A DNA stretch of 64,000 nt from Burkholderiales bacterium (lineage in GTDB: Bacteria; Pseudomonadota; Gammaproteobacteria; Burkholderiales; SG8-39), in contig JADGRQ010000010.1 of the NCBI GenBank assembly GCA_017880775.1, positions 1-64,000 of the forward strand. The letters are read 5' to 3'. Shown piece after piece: positions 17,514-26,341 of the stretch (positions are counted from its first letter, which is position 1; every line of letters starts with the position of its first letter). Both the position numbers and the translations under genes were made by a program. The notes under the pieces are model-generated. The model did no database searches and was not told the origin of the DNA. It saw only the letters and a program-made list of their open reading frames with translations.

Positions 17514-18518
17514 CTACCCCATGAAGCCGCGGCCCAGGTTCCAGAACAGGGCCGCGACAAGACCCGACACGGGAATGGTCAGCACCCAGGCCCAGAGGAT
17601 GCGCGCGGCGATGCCCCAGCGCACCGCTGATACCCGGCGCGACAGGCCGACACCCACGATGGCGCCGGTGATCGTGTGCGTTGTCGAGACGGGTATGCCC
17701 ATCGATGTGGCCAGAAACAGCGTGACGGCGCCCGCGGTCTGCGCGGAGAACGCGCCCGTGGGTCTGATCCGCGTGATGCCCATGCCCATCGTGCGCACGA
17801 TGCGCCAGCCGCCGAACAGGGTGCCGAAACCCATCGCGAACTGACAGGAGAGCACGACCCACAACGGAACATGGAACGCACCCTGCAGGTAGCCGTTGGC
17901 ATACAGCAGGACCGCGATGATGCCCATGGTTTTCTGTGCGTCGTTGCCACCGTGGCCGAGGCTGTAGAGCGAGGCGGAGACGAACTGCAGCTTGTTGAAC
18001 CTAGTCTCGGCCAGGGCCGGCGATGCCTTTTGCAGCATCCAAAGCAACGCCAGTGACAGCGCAAGCGCCAGCACGAGTCCGAGGAGCGGAGAGAGGATGA
18101 TCGCCGCCGAAGTCTTGATCAGCCCTTGCGCGATGATGGCGCTCCAGCCGGCCCTGGCCAGCGCCGCCCCGACCAGCCCGCCGACCAGCGCGTGCGACGA
18201 GGATGAGGGAATGCCGAACCACCAGGTGATGAGGTTCCAGGAGATCGCGCCGCAAAGCGCGCCGAAAATCACCGCGTTGTCGATGATCGCCGGCGAGACG
18301 ATCCCCGAGCCGATGGTTTTCGCCACCTGCAGCCCGAAAAACAGGAAGGCGATGAAGTTGAAGAAGGCGGCCCACACCACCGCCGCCTGCGGCGTCAGCA
18401 GCCGGGTCGAGACCATCAGAGCGATCGAGTTCGCCGCGTCGTGGAATCCGTTCATGAAGTCGAACAGCAGCGCCACGCCGACGAGAATCGCCATGACGAG
18501 CAGGCTCTGCTCGCTCAC
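17514..18518 (-). CDS. pit: Inorganic phosphate transporter, Pit family
   Basis: Inner-membrane low-affinity phosphate (metal-phosphate/H+) symporter, 334 residues with about ten helices. Family signatures: FDFMNGFHDAANSIA near the start, SSSSHALVGGLVGA in the first half, HGGNDAQKTMGI and GIPVSTTHTITGAIVGVG in the second half, the paired Pit repeats. It is 20 bases behind a DUF47 gene, the usual accessory partner. At 334 residues it is of the short Pit class common in bacteria that pair it with a PhoU-like protein. Confidence 0.94.
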   Translation of the reverse strand: MSEQSLLVMAILVGVALLFDFMNGFHDAANSIALMVSTRLLTPQAAVVWAAFFNFIAFLFFGLQVAKTIGSGIVSPAIIDNAVIFGALCGAISWNLITWWFGIPSSSSHALVGGLVGAALARAGWSAIIAQGLIKTSAAIILSPLLGLVLALALSLALLWMLQKASPALAETRFNKLQFVSASLYSLGHGGNDAQKTMGIIAVLLYANGYLQGAFHVPLWVVLSCQFAMGFGTLFGGWRIVRTMGMGITRIRPTGAFSAQTAGAVTLFLATSMGIPVSTTHTITGAIVGVGLSRRVSAVRWGIAARILWAWVLTIPVSGLVAALFWNLGRGFMG

Positions 18519-18537
18519 GCGCCGGCCTCTGCGCTAC

Positions 18538-19194
18538 TCATATCCGCTCAAGCACCACGCCATGGATCACGTCGGCCGCGTCCTCGCAGCGGTCGACTGC
18601 TTCCTCGTACAGTTCGTAGAGTTCCTTGGAGCGGATCAGCGCGCGCGCCTCCGTGGTCTCGGCAAACAGGCGGGTCATCCCGGCGCGCATGACGCGGTCG
18701 GCGTCGCTCTCGATCTCGCCGATTTCCTGGCAGATCTGCAGGATGCGCTGCGCGTTCTTCATGTCCGAAAGAAGCGCGACGGCCTCCTGGACCTTCTCCG
18801 TGGCGCGCAGCGCGATGTGGGCGAGCGCCGCCATTTCGGGCGTGAAGTCGCCGGGACCGTAGAGCGCGGCGCGCTGGGGGATGTCTTCCATGTAGTCGAT
18901 CATGTCGTCCAGCGCCTTGGCCAGATCCTTGATCTCCCAGCGGTCGAAGGGCGTTATGAAGGTCTTGTGCAGCGACAGGAAGATGCTTCTGGTCACGCCG
19001 TCCGCTTCGCCTTCGGTCTTCTTGATTTCGTCGAACAGTAGATCGAAAGCCGCCGGGTCGCGCACTGAACTCATCCTCGCGAGAACCTTGGCGCCGCGCA
19101 CCGTGCAGGCCGCCAGTTCGTTGAACAGCGCGAAATAATTGTCGCTGCGCGGCGACATCAGGGTGATCATCCTGCTCAGCAACCCGCCTGTCAT
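18538..19194 (-). CDS. DUF47 (PhoU-like, Pit accessory) protein
   Basis: All-helical cytoplasmic protein of 218 residues, PhoU-like fold by family. Start at 19194 after a GAGGAGGC box; features include NYFALFNELAACTVRGAK, DRWEIKDLAKALDDMIDYMED and IRSKELYELYEEAVDRCEDAADVIHGVV, a recurrent DUF47 ending. It is the first gene of a two-gene operon with the Pit transporter, and is thought in this family to modulate transport of phosphate through Pit. Upstream lies a gene stub and a 240-base non-coding stretch. Confidence 0.92.
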   Translation of the reverse strand: MTGGLLSRMITLMSPRSDNYFALFNELAACTVRGAKVLARMSSVRDPAAFDLLFDEIKKTEGEADGVTRSIFLSLHKTFITPFDRWEIKDLAKALDDMIDYMEDIPQRAALYGPGDFTPEMAALAHIALRATEKVQEAVALLSDMKNAQRILQICQEIGEIESDADRVMRAGMTRLFAETTEARALIRSKELYELYEEAVDRCEDAADVIHGVVLERI

Positions 19195-19252
19195 GCTGCC
19201 TCCTCGGCGATAGTCCGACTCATGGTGACGGTGCGGTGGTTCGGGAATGCCA

Positions 19253-19303
19253 GATGCCGCGCGCGCCGCCCGTAATGGCGGCGACTTTCCCGGCGAGTCT
19301 CAT
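19253..19303 (-). pseudogene. Stub of a short-chain dehydrogenase/reductase gene (first 17 codons only)
   Basis: From an ATG at 19303 the minus strand reads MRLAGKVAAITGGARGI, the canonical N-terminus of an SDR enzyme (beta-1, then the TGGxxGIG nucleotide loop). The homology stops exactly at GI: the next codons read WHSRTTAPSP and then a stop at 19220, with no SDR features. The rest of the gene is absent, so this is a deletion or rearrangement scar just upstream of the DUF47 gene. Confidence 0.55.
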
Positions 19304-19544
19304 TTTTTGCCCGTGCGCATGGATGCAGACTGACTCCATCACACTATGGCCTGGGGAGTCCGGCGTATTGACGAGGATCAACGCCCGTCCAGCGGCGCAG
19401 GCAAACAGGTTTTCGGGTTTTTCAACAGAACAGGTCGAAGGCGAACATTCAAACTGAGACACCACCGAGGCGCCGGTTACGTTGACAGTCGGGGAACGCC
19501 CGGCATATGTTGCTCGTGTGCCAGATGCTGGGAAGTAACGCTTC
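19304..19544. other. Non-coding region before the CoA-transferase gene
   Basis: About 240 bases with no supportable gene. It must hold the promoter of the CoA-transferase at 19545 and any remaining upstream sequence of the SDR stub. No clear sigma-70 pair, repeat or hairpin was seen. Confidence 0.5.
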
Positions 19545-20678
19545 ATGAAGCTCTCCGGAATTCGCGTGATCGACCTGTCGGTGTTCCTGCCGGGGCCCTA
19601 CCTGACCCAGGCACTGGCGGACCATGGCGCGGAAGTGATCAAGGTGGAGGCGCCCGGCGAGGGCGACCCGGTCCGCCATCTCGGGCTGTCGGACGGCCCG
19701 AGCACCGTGTACTTCCGCAGCCTTAACCGCGGCAAAAAGAGTGTCGTGCTGAACCTGAAGGACGCCGCGGATCGCCAAGCTCTGCTCAAGCTGAGCGACA
19801 CCGCGGACGTGTTCGTCGAATCATTCCGTCCGGGTGTGGTCGATCGGCTGGGCGTCGGCTACGCGCAATTGCGGGCGAGAAACCCGCGCATCGTCTACTG
19901 TTCGATCAGCGCATTCGGCCAGAGCGGTCCGAACCGCGACCGCCCGTCGCACGATCTGGGCGTGGAGGCCGAGAGCGGGGTGCTGAGTATGACGCTGGGA
20001 CGCGACGGCCAGCCTGCGATCCCCGGAATTCCGGTGGCTGACATCGTCAGCGCGCTGCAAGGGCTCGCGGGCGTGCTGATGGCGCTGCTCCGGCGCGCAA
20101 CCAGCGGCGAAGGCGACTACCTCGACATCGCGATGCACGATTCGATGGTGTCCGCCATACCGAACATCCTGGGCCCCACGCTGGCGGAGAACCGCCAGCC
20201 TGTCGCGCAACACGAGCGTACCACCGGCGGAGCGGCCTTCTACCAGATCTACGACACCAGCGACGCGCGCCACATCGTGCTGTCGGGGCAGGAGATGAAG
20301 TTCGTGCGCAATCTGCTCGGCGCGCTCGGCCGGCCGGAACTGGCGGAATTGTGCGCGAGGCCGGGTCCCCACCAGCAGCCGGTCGAGGCGTTTCTGCGCC
20401 AGACCTTCCGTCAGAAGACGCGCGACGAATGGGTCGAGTGGCTGTCGCGGCTCGACGTATGCTTCGGCGCGCTCAACACGCTGCCCGAAGCGCTGCAGGA
20501 TGAACATCTCAACGCGCGCGGCATGGTGCTGACCGATGCGCTCGGGCGCCGCCACCTCGGCGCGCCGATCCGATTTCTCGCCGAGCCGGCGCGCCCGAAC
20601 CTGCAGGAACCGGCGCTCGGTGCGCACGGCGAGGAGCTGCTTGGACCGCTCAGAGCAGTCGGCGTGGATCGAGCGTAG
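19545..20678 (+). CDS. CaiB/BaiF family CoA-transferase (class III)
   Basis: Cytoplasmic enzyme of 377 residues that moves CoA between carboxylic acids. Class III signatures: an opening IRVIDLSVFLPGPYLTQALADHGAEVIKVE, the NRGKKSVVLNLK strand, YCSISAFGQSGP, and the catalytic-type Asp166 in GIPVADIVSALQG. The family works on formyl, succinyl, carnitine, benzylsuccinate and many other acyl groups; the donor and acceptor here are unknown. It is monocistronic, and its end overlaps the convergent broken FAD oxidoreductase gene by 29 bases. Confidence 0.9.
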   Translation: MKLSGIRVIDLSVFLPGPYLTQALADHGAEVIKVEAPGEGDPVRHLGLSDGPSTVYFRSLNRGKKSVVLNLKDAADRQALLKLSDTADVFVESFRPGVVDRLGVGYAQLRARNPRIVYCSISAFGQSGPNRDRPSHDLGVEAESGVLSMTLGRDGQPAIPGIPVADIVSALQGLAGVLMALLRRATSGEGDYLDIAMHDSMVSAIPNILGPTLAENRQPVAQHERTTGGAAFYQIYDTSDARHIVLSGQEMKFVRNLLGALGRPELAELCARPGPHQQPVEAFLRQTFRQKTRDEWVEWLSRLDVCFGALNTLPEALQDEHLNARGMVLTDALGRRHLGAPIRFLAEPARPNLQEPALGAHGEELLGPLRAVGVDRA

Positions 20679-21661
20679 CGGGCGCAACGCCTGCATCGCG
20701 CAGCGCCTGCGGAATCTGTCTGCCGAGAACCAGCGCCGCGGCGATCATCCCCATCGCGGGGCAGGTCTGGATGCCGTAGCCACCCTGGCCGGCGAGCCAG
20801 ACAAATGCCGCCTGCCGGGGATCGAAACCAGCGACCAGCGTCCGGTCGGCGACGAAGCTGCGCAGGCCCGCCCACTTCGCGGTGATGCGCCTGAGCTCGA
20901 AGCTGGTGGCGGCCTGCAGCCGCTCGATGAGCGTGGCGATATCGAGTTCATCGGGCTGCGCATCACAGGGCGGGGACGGGGTCTCATCCGCGGGGGACGC
21001 AAGAAAACGACCCGTTTCGGTCCGGAAGTACAGCGTCTCGTGCGCATCGCTCGCCATCGGCCAAGCGTGTGCTCCGGAAAACTTCGCGCATTCGAACACG
21101 ATGGCGGTGCGCCGCAGCGGCTGAATGCCGATGGCGCGGGCGCCGCACGAGCGGGCAACCTCATCCACCCAGGCCCCGGCGGCATTGACGAGCAGCGCTG
21201 CGCCGAATTCTCCCGCGCCAGTTTCGATGCGCCACCGCCCCGCCGAAAACTCCGCCGCGCGCAACTCCGCGCCGGTGACGAGTCGCGCGCCGTTCGCGCG
21301 CGCGGCTGCCGGAAAGCGCTTGCATCCGCGTGCCGGTGGCGGCGAAATCCTGCGCGATGGCATCGAGCGCATCGGATTGATCGGCGCTGGCGAAAACGAG
21401 ATGGCCGCGCGGAGTGAGGATCGGGTTTGCGGCGAATCCTGCGGGCGGCGATTCGAGAAATGCGCGGCTCGCGCGCGTGAGCGCCCGAACCGTGGCATTG
21501 CCGTAGGACTCTGCGAACAGCGCGGCTGAGCGCCCGGTGGTGTGATAGCCGGGCTGGTCCTCGCGCTCGAGCATCGTCACCCGGCAACGCGGCGGCAGAA
21601 AATACGCTGCGGAGGCACCTGCGATGCCGGCACCGACGATCAACACCTCGGTCTGGCTCAC
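20650..21661 (-). pseudogene. FAD-dependent amino acid oxidase-like gene, frameshifted with internal deletion
   Basis: The first half (21661 to about 21320) reads MSQTEVLIVGAGIAGASAAY, a DadA-type FAD Rossmann start, with GYHTTGRSAALFAESYGN, and runs to GTRMQAL. The protein then continues in a different frame: AAARANGARLVTGAEL through LVNAAGAWVDEVA and the end GQGGYGIQTCPAMGMIAA. Both halves are clear parts of one glycine/D-amino-acid oxidase family protein, but the middle segment of roughly 35-45 residues expected between them is missing as well as the frame. The region spans 1012 bases, not a multiple of three. The start overlaps the histidine kinase stop by ATGA, so it was the third gene of that operon. 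An assembly error is the alternative. Confidence 0.75.
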
Positions 21662-23499
21662 GTGGCCTGAGGCACGTTCGGCAGCGGGTAGACAAGGGTG
21701 ACGCGAGTGCCGCGCGCATCCGAGGCAATATCGAGCGCTGCGCCGATGTGATCCGCGCGGCGGCGGATGCCCGACAGACCGCGTCCGCGTCCCCGCGCGG
21801 ACGGGTCGAAACCGCCGCCATCGTCGCTGATCGCGAGCATGAAACGGGTCGGTGCATGAAGGATCGCCACTTCCACGCTTGCCTGGCGCGCGCGCGCGTG
21901 CTTCAGCACGTTGGTGAGCGACTCCTGCAGTACGCGCAGGATCTGCAATGCCGCCTCCTGCGGCACGTCGAGTATGTCCGGCAGGTCGCGGTAGGCGAAG
22001 CGCAGTTCGACGCCGGCCGCGCGGAAGCGCGGCTCGAGCCGGTAGCGCAGGTTGCCGAGCGCCTCGAGCAGGCCCTCGCGTCCCGGGGACAGCGTATCGA
22101 TGGCAAGGCGCATGTCGTCGATCGCATCGCGCAACACCTGGGCAACGCCCTTCGGGTCGAGCGCGCCGCGCTCGGCGGCGGCCAGAGACGTGAGCAGTTG
22201 CGAGCCAAGGCCGTCGTGCATGTCCTGCATGATGCGCTGGCGTTCATCGGCCACCGTGCGCTCGCGCTCGTAGCTGCGCAACTGCTCGTAGTTGGTGGCC
22301 AGTTCGCGTTCCTTTTGTGAAACCTTGTCGGCAAGCGTGGCGTTCGCCTCCTCGACCTCGCCGAGGCTGCGCGTGAAGCGATCCGCGAGCAGCACGCCGA
22401 CCACGATCAGCAGCGCGTCGGCCGCGAAGTAGAGCAGAAACGGCCGCTCGGGATCGGTCCAGCCCTGCGACAGCAGGTAGTCGTGCACGCCGAACACGAT
22501 GCCGACCAGGACCGCGGCGCACAAGGCGAGCGAGCCGGGCGTGCGCATCCGCCAGCCCGCGATGAGTGTGGCGCCGACCATCAGCGCGGCGATCGCGATG
22601 AGCCCCGCCTGGTAATAGCGGTCCACCGCGTGGTGCCAGGCGGCGCCGCCTACGAGCAGCACCAGCGGCCCGGTGGGCCAGTAGGCGAGCAGCGCGCGCT
22701 CCAGATTGCGTCGTCGCATCCCCGCATAGCGAAGCATGAACAGCGTCATGACGACGACGAAGCCGCCCGTCGAGGCGTAGCGCACCACGCGCCAAGGCAG
22801 CCAAAGCGCCTCGGGCAGGGTCTCGATCACATAATTCGTCGTGTGCAGCCCCCAGAACAGCGAGGCGAGGCCGAACAGCCCGAAATCGAACGCCATGCGC
22901 CGGCGAATCCAGATGGCCAGGACGAATACCGCTAGCGCCAGGGTGATGAACACGGTGATCTGGGCCACGGTATAGGTCCAGAAGTGGCGCGATTCGTACA
23001 GCGGCCGCACCACGGTTTCGGGCCCGACGTAGATGCTGCTCATGGTCTTGTCTTCGCTCGCCACGTCGACCCGCACGTGCAGTTCGTTGGTGCCGGCTTG
23101 CAACTGCGTCGGTGCGATGAGAAAGGCATGCGGGCGCATCCAGCGCACGTAATTTCCGGCGTCCGGCCCGCGCACACTCGCGAGCAGCTGGCCGTTGACG
23201 AACAGCGCGCCGCCTTCGCGCAGGCGCGGCAGGTATGCCATCCAGGGTTCCACTGCCGGTTGGTCGACGTGAAACCTGACGCGATACCAGACGGTGCCCG
23301 TGATGCCCGGCCAGTTCTCCGCCCAGCGGTCGGGCAGCGTGACGCGGCTCCATGGCAGGTTCGTCGGTGGTTGCATCGCATCGCGGGCGAAGACGAAATC
23401 CGCCTCGACAAAACGCACGCCTGCAGGCGCGGCGCCGTGCGCGCTGCCCGTCAGGCAGGCGGCGGCCAGACCGAAGAGCAGCGCGCGCGCGATTCGCAA
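21658..23499 (-). CDS. Sensor histidine kinase, 7TMR-DISM type with NarL-type kinase domain
   Basis: Membrane sensor, 613 residues. Signal sequence, then a periplasmic jelly-roll domain (about 30-165, 7TMR-DISM extracellular type with WYRVRFHV and ELHVRVDV), seven hydrophobic helices (about 175-375), a coiled-coil (380-415) and a HisKA_3 kinase: phospho-acceptor His428 in MQDMHDGLGSQL, N-box Asn530 in ESLTNVLKHA, and G-box ISDDGGGF. It follows its response regulator by 13 bases and its stop overlaps the broken oxidoreductase. Such sensors often detect carbohydrates or small ligands; the signal here is unknown. Confidence 0.92.
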   Translation of the reverse strand: MRIARALLFGLAAACLTGSAHGAAPAGVRFVEADFVFARDAMQPPTNLPWSRVTLPDRWAENWPGITGTVWYRVRFHVDQPAVEPWMAYLPRLREGGALFVNGQLLASVRGPDAGNYVRWMRPHAFLIAPTQLQAGTNELHVRVDVASEDKTMSSIYVGPETVVRPLYESRHFWTYTVAQITVFITLALAVFVLAIWIRRRMAFDFGLFGLASLFWGLHTTNYVIETLPEALWLPWRVVRYASTGGFVVVMTLFMLRYAGMRRRNLERALLAYWPTGPLVLLVGGAAWHHAVDRYYQAGLIAIAALMVGATLIAGWRMRTPGSLALCAAVLVGIVFGVHDYLLSQGWTDPERPFLLYFAADALLIVVGVLLADRFTRSLGEVEEANATLADKVSQKERELATNYEQLRSYERERTVADERQRIMQDMHDGLGSQLLTSLAAAERGALDPKGVAQVLRDAIDDMRLAIDTLSPGREGLLEALGNLRYRLEPRFRAAGVELRFAYRDLPDILDVPQEAALQILRVLQESLTNVLKHARARQASVEVAILHAPTRFMLAISDDGGGFDPSARGRGRGLSGIRRRADHIGAALDIASDARGTRVTLVYPLPNVPQAT

Positions 23500-23512
23500 G
23501 AACGTGGTTCGG

Positions 23513-24169
23513 CTATTTGAGCAGCCCGAGCTGGGTTGCCTCGAACACCGCTTCGCCGCGCGAATGTACGGACAGCTTGCGGTAGATGTTCTTTACGTGC
23601 GCGACCACGGTGTGCTCGGAAATGCCGAGCGTCGCCGCCACGTCCCCGAAGCTCAGACCCTTCGCCACCAGCCGGAGAATCTCGCTTTCGCGTTCGGTGA
23701 GCAGGCTGGCGGCGGTACCCGGCGCGCCGGATGCGGCGGCGGCTGGCGCCCGTATGCGCGCCAGCAGCCGCCGCGCGATGCTCGGGCTGATGGGCGCGCC
23801 GCCCGCCCGCAACTCGCGGATGCAGCGCACGAGCTCGCCCGGCGGGCTGTCCTTGAGCAGATAACCGGTGGCGCCCGCCTCGATCGCGTCGATCACGTGC
23901 CGGTCGTCGCCGAACACCGTCACGACCAGAGCATCGCAATCGGCCCGCCGCCTTACCGCGTGCCGGATCAATTCGGTGCCGTTGCCGTCGGGCAGTCCGA
24001 GGTCGACCACCAGCACGTCGGGGATCGTCTGCGCGATCAGCGCGAGCGCTTCGCTGAGCGTGGGGACCGCGCCGACCAGCCGGAAATCGGCCTCCCGGGT
24101 AATCGCCTCGCGATAGGCGTGGACGAACTCCGGCTCGTCCTCGACGATCAGGATGCTGGTTGTTTGCAT
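23513..24169 (-). CDS. LuxR/NarL-family response regulator
   Basis: DNA-binding response regulator, 218 residues from the ATG at 24169, 4-5 bases behind a GGAGG box. Receiver domain 1-120 with acidic pair E10/D11, phosphorylated Asp56 and Lys106; LuxR HTH at about 150-215 (LLTERESEILRLVAKGLSFGDVAATLGISEHTV). An in-frame extension to 24304 has no features and is rejected. It is the first gene of the operon with the 7TMR-DISM kinase and surely its partner. Targets are not identifiable; the adjacent divergent gap is a candidate. Confidence 0.93.
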   Translation of the reverse strand: MQTTSILIVEDEPEFVHAYREAITREADFRLVGAVPTLSEALALIAQTIPDVLVVDLGLPDGNGTELIRHAVRRRADCDALVVTVFGDDRHVIDAIEAGATGYLLKDSPPGELVRCIRELRAGGAPISPSIARRLLARIRAPAAAASGAPGTAASLLTERESEILRLVAKGLSFGDVAATLGISEHTVVAHVKNIYRKLSVHSRGEAVFEATQLGLLK

Positions 24170-24231
24170 GATCCTCCGCACAGCACGGATAGTTGGCGGC
24201 GACATTATGGCCGAAACCCCTCCGCGCGCCG

Positions 24232-24277
24232 CATCCCGCCCATGCGGGATGGCGAACCCCGTGTTCGCGGGATTCTG
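24232..24277. repeat. Pair of GC-rich intergenic hairpins
   Basis: CATCCCGC-ccat-GCGGGATG (24232-24251) is a perfect 8-bp stem; the next 25 bases contain GAACCCCG...CGGGATTC with one mismatch. Similar short inverted repeats occur at 39717-39736 and 59568-59595, suggesting a dispersed intergenic repeat family of the ATTCCCGC/GCGGGAAT type. Confidence 0.45.
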
Positions 24278-24350
24278 TTCGTGTGCGCGCCGCCCTAGCA
24301 TCATCTCCAGCTTCGCACTTCGCGGAGCGCTACTCGACTAAGGAGGCACC

Positions 24351-24617
24351 ATGCTCGATACGAAGAAGCCCCAAGCGGATCAGTTCACCCGTACAACCAC
24401 GTTCGCCGCAATCGTGGCAGCCGTCGCGATCGTCAGCGTGGTGCTGTTGTTCGGCTCGGTCACCAGTCCCGGCCAATCGGAAGCCAATGCTTCTTCGGTC
24501 GCCCTGAACGTCCCCGATCAGATCGCGAGTCCGGAGGAAAACAGGGCGTTCATCAGCCGGGGCCACGATCGCGCCGCGCGCGAGGGCGATGCCACACCGC
24601 TTCCGCCGACGTTCTGA
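24351..24617 (+). CDS. Small single-pass membrane protein, unknown function
   Basis: 88 residues starting at an ATG behind AAGGAGGCACC, a near-ideal ribosome site. A charged N-terminus (about 1-15) precedes one hydrophobic helix (about 16-36, FAAIVAAVAIVSVVLLFGSV) and a polar tail of about 50 residues. I do not recognise a family. It is 15 bases upstream of a Sel1-repeat protein and divergent from the two-component operon, so it could be co-regulated with that system. The strong ribosome site and GC-rich wobble positions support real coding. Confidence 0.75.
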   Translation: MLDTKKPQADQFTRTTTFAAIVAAVAIVSVVLLFGSVTSPGQSEANASSVALNVPDQIASPEENRAFISRGHDRAAREGDATPLPPTF

Positions 24618-24632
24618 ACCGGCAGAATCGAC

Positions 24633-25034
24633 ATGATCAAGCGACTGGTCTGCGCATTTCTGGTCACCGCCGCCTGCGCAGGTGGTTTCACTGCGCGGGC
24701 CGGCGCGCCGGGCTTCGAGCAGGCGATGGATGACTACGCGCACGCGCGTTACGTGAGGGCCGAGTTCGGGTTTCGCGCCGCGGCGGAACTCGGCGACGTG
24801 CGCGCGCAGGAGATCCTCGGACTCATGTACGCGTTCGGGCCGAATCTCTATCCGGGAATCCCGCAGAATCGTCACGAAGCCGCGGTCTGGTTCGAGCGGG
24901 CCGCGCGGGGCGGCAGCGACAGCGCCCGCAACATGTACTGCGCCATTACGCGCCATACCGTCACGTACCGGCTGCGCAGCGCGCGCTGCGCGGTGATTGG
25001 CAAGGAAGACCCGGAGAAAATTGGCCGGAAGTAG
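24633..25034 (+). CDS. Secreted Sel1-like repeat protein
   Basis: 133 residues with a signal peptide (MIKRLVCAFLVTAACAGGFTARA) and one and a half Sel1/TPR-like helical repeats: AEFGFRAAAELGDVRAQEILGLMYAFG and HEAAVWFERAARGGSDSARN, matching the A..W..KAA..G...A...LG pattern. Two Cys residues late in the chain could form a disulfide. Such proteins scaffold protein contacts in the periplasm; no partner is evident. It lies 15 bases after the small membrane protein and probably shares its transcript. Confidence 0.8.
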   Translation: MIKRLVCAFLVTAACAGGFTARAGAPGFEQAMDDYAHARYVRAEFGFRAAAELGDVRAQEILGLMYAFGPNLYPGIPQNRHEAAVWFERAARGGSDSARNMYCAITRHTVTYRLRSARCAVIGKEDPEKIGRK

Positions 25035-25099
25035 AAGGAAGCGGAAATTCCGGGTGGCGGGGACAAAGCCTGAGCCGCCAGCCAATTCAAAGTGGACGC

Positions 25100-25276
25100 G
25101 TGGAGCAGACTGCGATCCGGGCGCGCGGAATCGAGCTCGGCTATATGTTGGATGAGGGCGTCCGGGCCGCCAAGCAGGAGCTCGTCAATCGAAGGAACGC
25201 GCTCACTCGAGTGGCCGAACGCGTAAAGGCCGCTACATCGATTACGCTCGCCACCACCGCCAAACCAAGTCTGTAA
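25100..25276 (+). other. Possible 58-codon ORF of unknown origin in a degraded stretch
   Basis: A GTG-started frame reads VEQTAIRARGIELGYMLDEG and continues for 38 more residues in helical, charged sequence before a stop at 25276. There is no ribosome site and no recognised family. It sits between the Sel1 gene and the truncated histidine kinase, so it may be a fragment of a lost gene rather than a gene. The following 130 bases are more AT-rich than the surroundings and show nothing definite. Confidence 0.25.
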
Positions 25277-25406
25277 TGTTTTGTAGATTCAAACTGATCG
25301 ACTGCCGACTGGGAGTAAAATCACAAATGGGCCGCCTGACGCGCGTCCCGGTTTTCAGTCCCGGTGAAGATCGTGAATAACGTACACGAATTCGATCAAA
25401 AGCTCG

Positions 25407-25601
25407 ATGGCCAAGAACGACGCGCCCCCGCGAGACTGCGTGAGGCGGAGCGGCGCTGAGAAAATGTTGCAACGCTACGGATGGACGCGCGAGGAGCTTT
25501 TGCGCATGAGCGCATTTGACCTCCGACCCGCCGGGGAGGAGGAGCGCTTCACCTCGAGCGCCGAGGCCGGCACTGCGCTGCGCGTGCGGGTGCCGCTCTG
25601 A
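25407..25601 (+). pseudogene. Histidine kinase remnant: PAS start joined to HATPase end
   Basis: The 64-codon frame reads AEKMLQRYGWTREELLRMSA, then FDLRPAGEEERF, the core of a PAS domain as found in sensor kinases, then within about 6 residues switches to EAGTALRVRVPL followed by a stop, the usual last strand of a HATPase_c domain. The whole kinase core (several hundred residues) is missing in frame. The stop overlaps the start region of the response regulator as in a normal sensor-regulator pair, so the deletion removed the middle of the cognate sensor and left the operon structure intact. Confidence 0.65.
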
Positions 25602-26248
25602 GCCTTCGCATCCGCGTATTGATCGCGGACGATCACGCGATGGTGGCGGATGGATTGCGTTACATCGTCGCGGCGCAACCGGACATGGAAGTGCTCGGGA
25701 TCGCCGGCAACGGCCTCGAAGCCGTGCGCCTCGCGCGCGAGCTACAGCCCGACATCGTGGTCATGGATTACTCGATGCCCGAGCTGAACGGCGCGGAAGC
25801 CGCGCGCAGGATCCTCGAGGACTGCCCGCACAGCGGCGTGGTCATGCTTTCGATATATTCGAACGTTGAGCACGTGCACCGGGCGTTGCAGGTCGGAGCG
25901 CTTGGCTACGTGCTGAAGAAATCCGCCTCGCGCGAGCTCGTCGCCGCGATCCGTTCGGTCAGCGCCGGCAAACGCTTTCTGAGTGCGGAACTCGCGAGCA
26001 TGATCATCGACGAGTACGCGGTCGGAGACGGCGCCGACGATCCGCTCGCGCGGTTGAGCGGGCCCGAGCGGGAGGTGCTGCAGTTGCTCGCGGAGGGCAG
26101 GAAGGTCGCCGAAATCTCCGACAGCCTCGCACTGTCGCCGAGGACGATCGTAAACTACCGTACGCGGCTGATGGAAAAGCTCGGTATCCGCGATCTGGCC
26201 GGGCTGGTCCGGTTCGCGATCCAGCGCGGAATCATTCACCTCGAATAG
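25598..26248 (+). CDS. LuxR/NarL-family response regulator, probable CTG start
   Basis: Response regulator of about 216 residues. The receiver (1-122) has the acidic pair in LIADDH, phosphorylated Asp57 in VVMDYSMPE and Lys in GYVLKKSA; the LuxR HTH is at about 147-210 (LSGPEREVLQLLAEGRKVAEISDSLALS). The first ATG/GTG/TTG-type start available near the N-terminus is a TTG at 25619, which would delete the first strand RIRVL of the fold. A CTG at 25598 overlaps the upstream TGA (CTGA) and restores SLRIRVLIADDH, so I place the start there. With its sensor deleted it may be an orphan or inactive. Confidence 0.8.
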   Translation: MSLRIRVLIADDHAMVADGLRYIVAAQPDMEVLGIAGNGLEAVRLARELQPDIVVMDYSMPELNGAEAARRILEDCPHSGVVMLSIYSNVEHVHRALQVGALGYVLKKSASRELVAAIRSVSAGKRFLSAELASMIIDEYAVGDGADDPLARLSGPEREVLQLLAEGRKVAEISDSLALSPRTIVNYRTRLMEKLGIRDLAGLVRFAIQRGIIHLE

Positions 26249-26341
26249 TCCTCACCCCGCCCGACTTCGCCGTCCGCTGTAATTCGATGAAATCACCGCC
26301 TGCGCTGAAACCGTAAGCGCAAGGCCGCAATAGAAGGCCGC

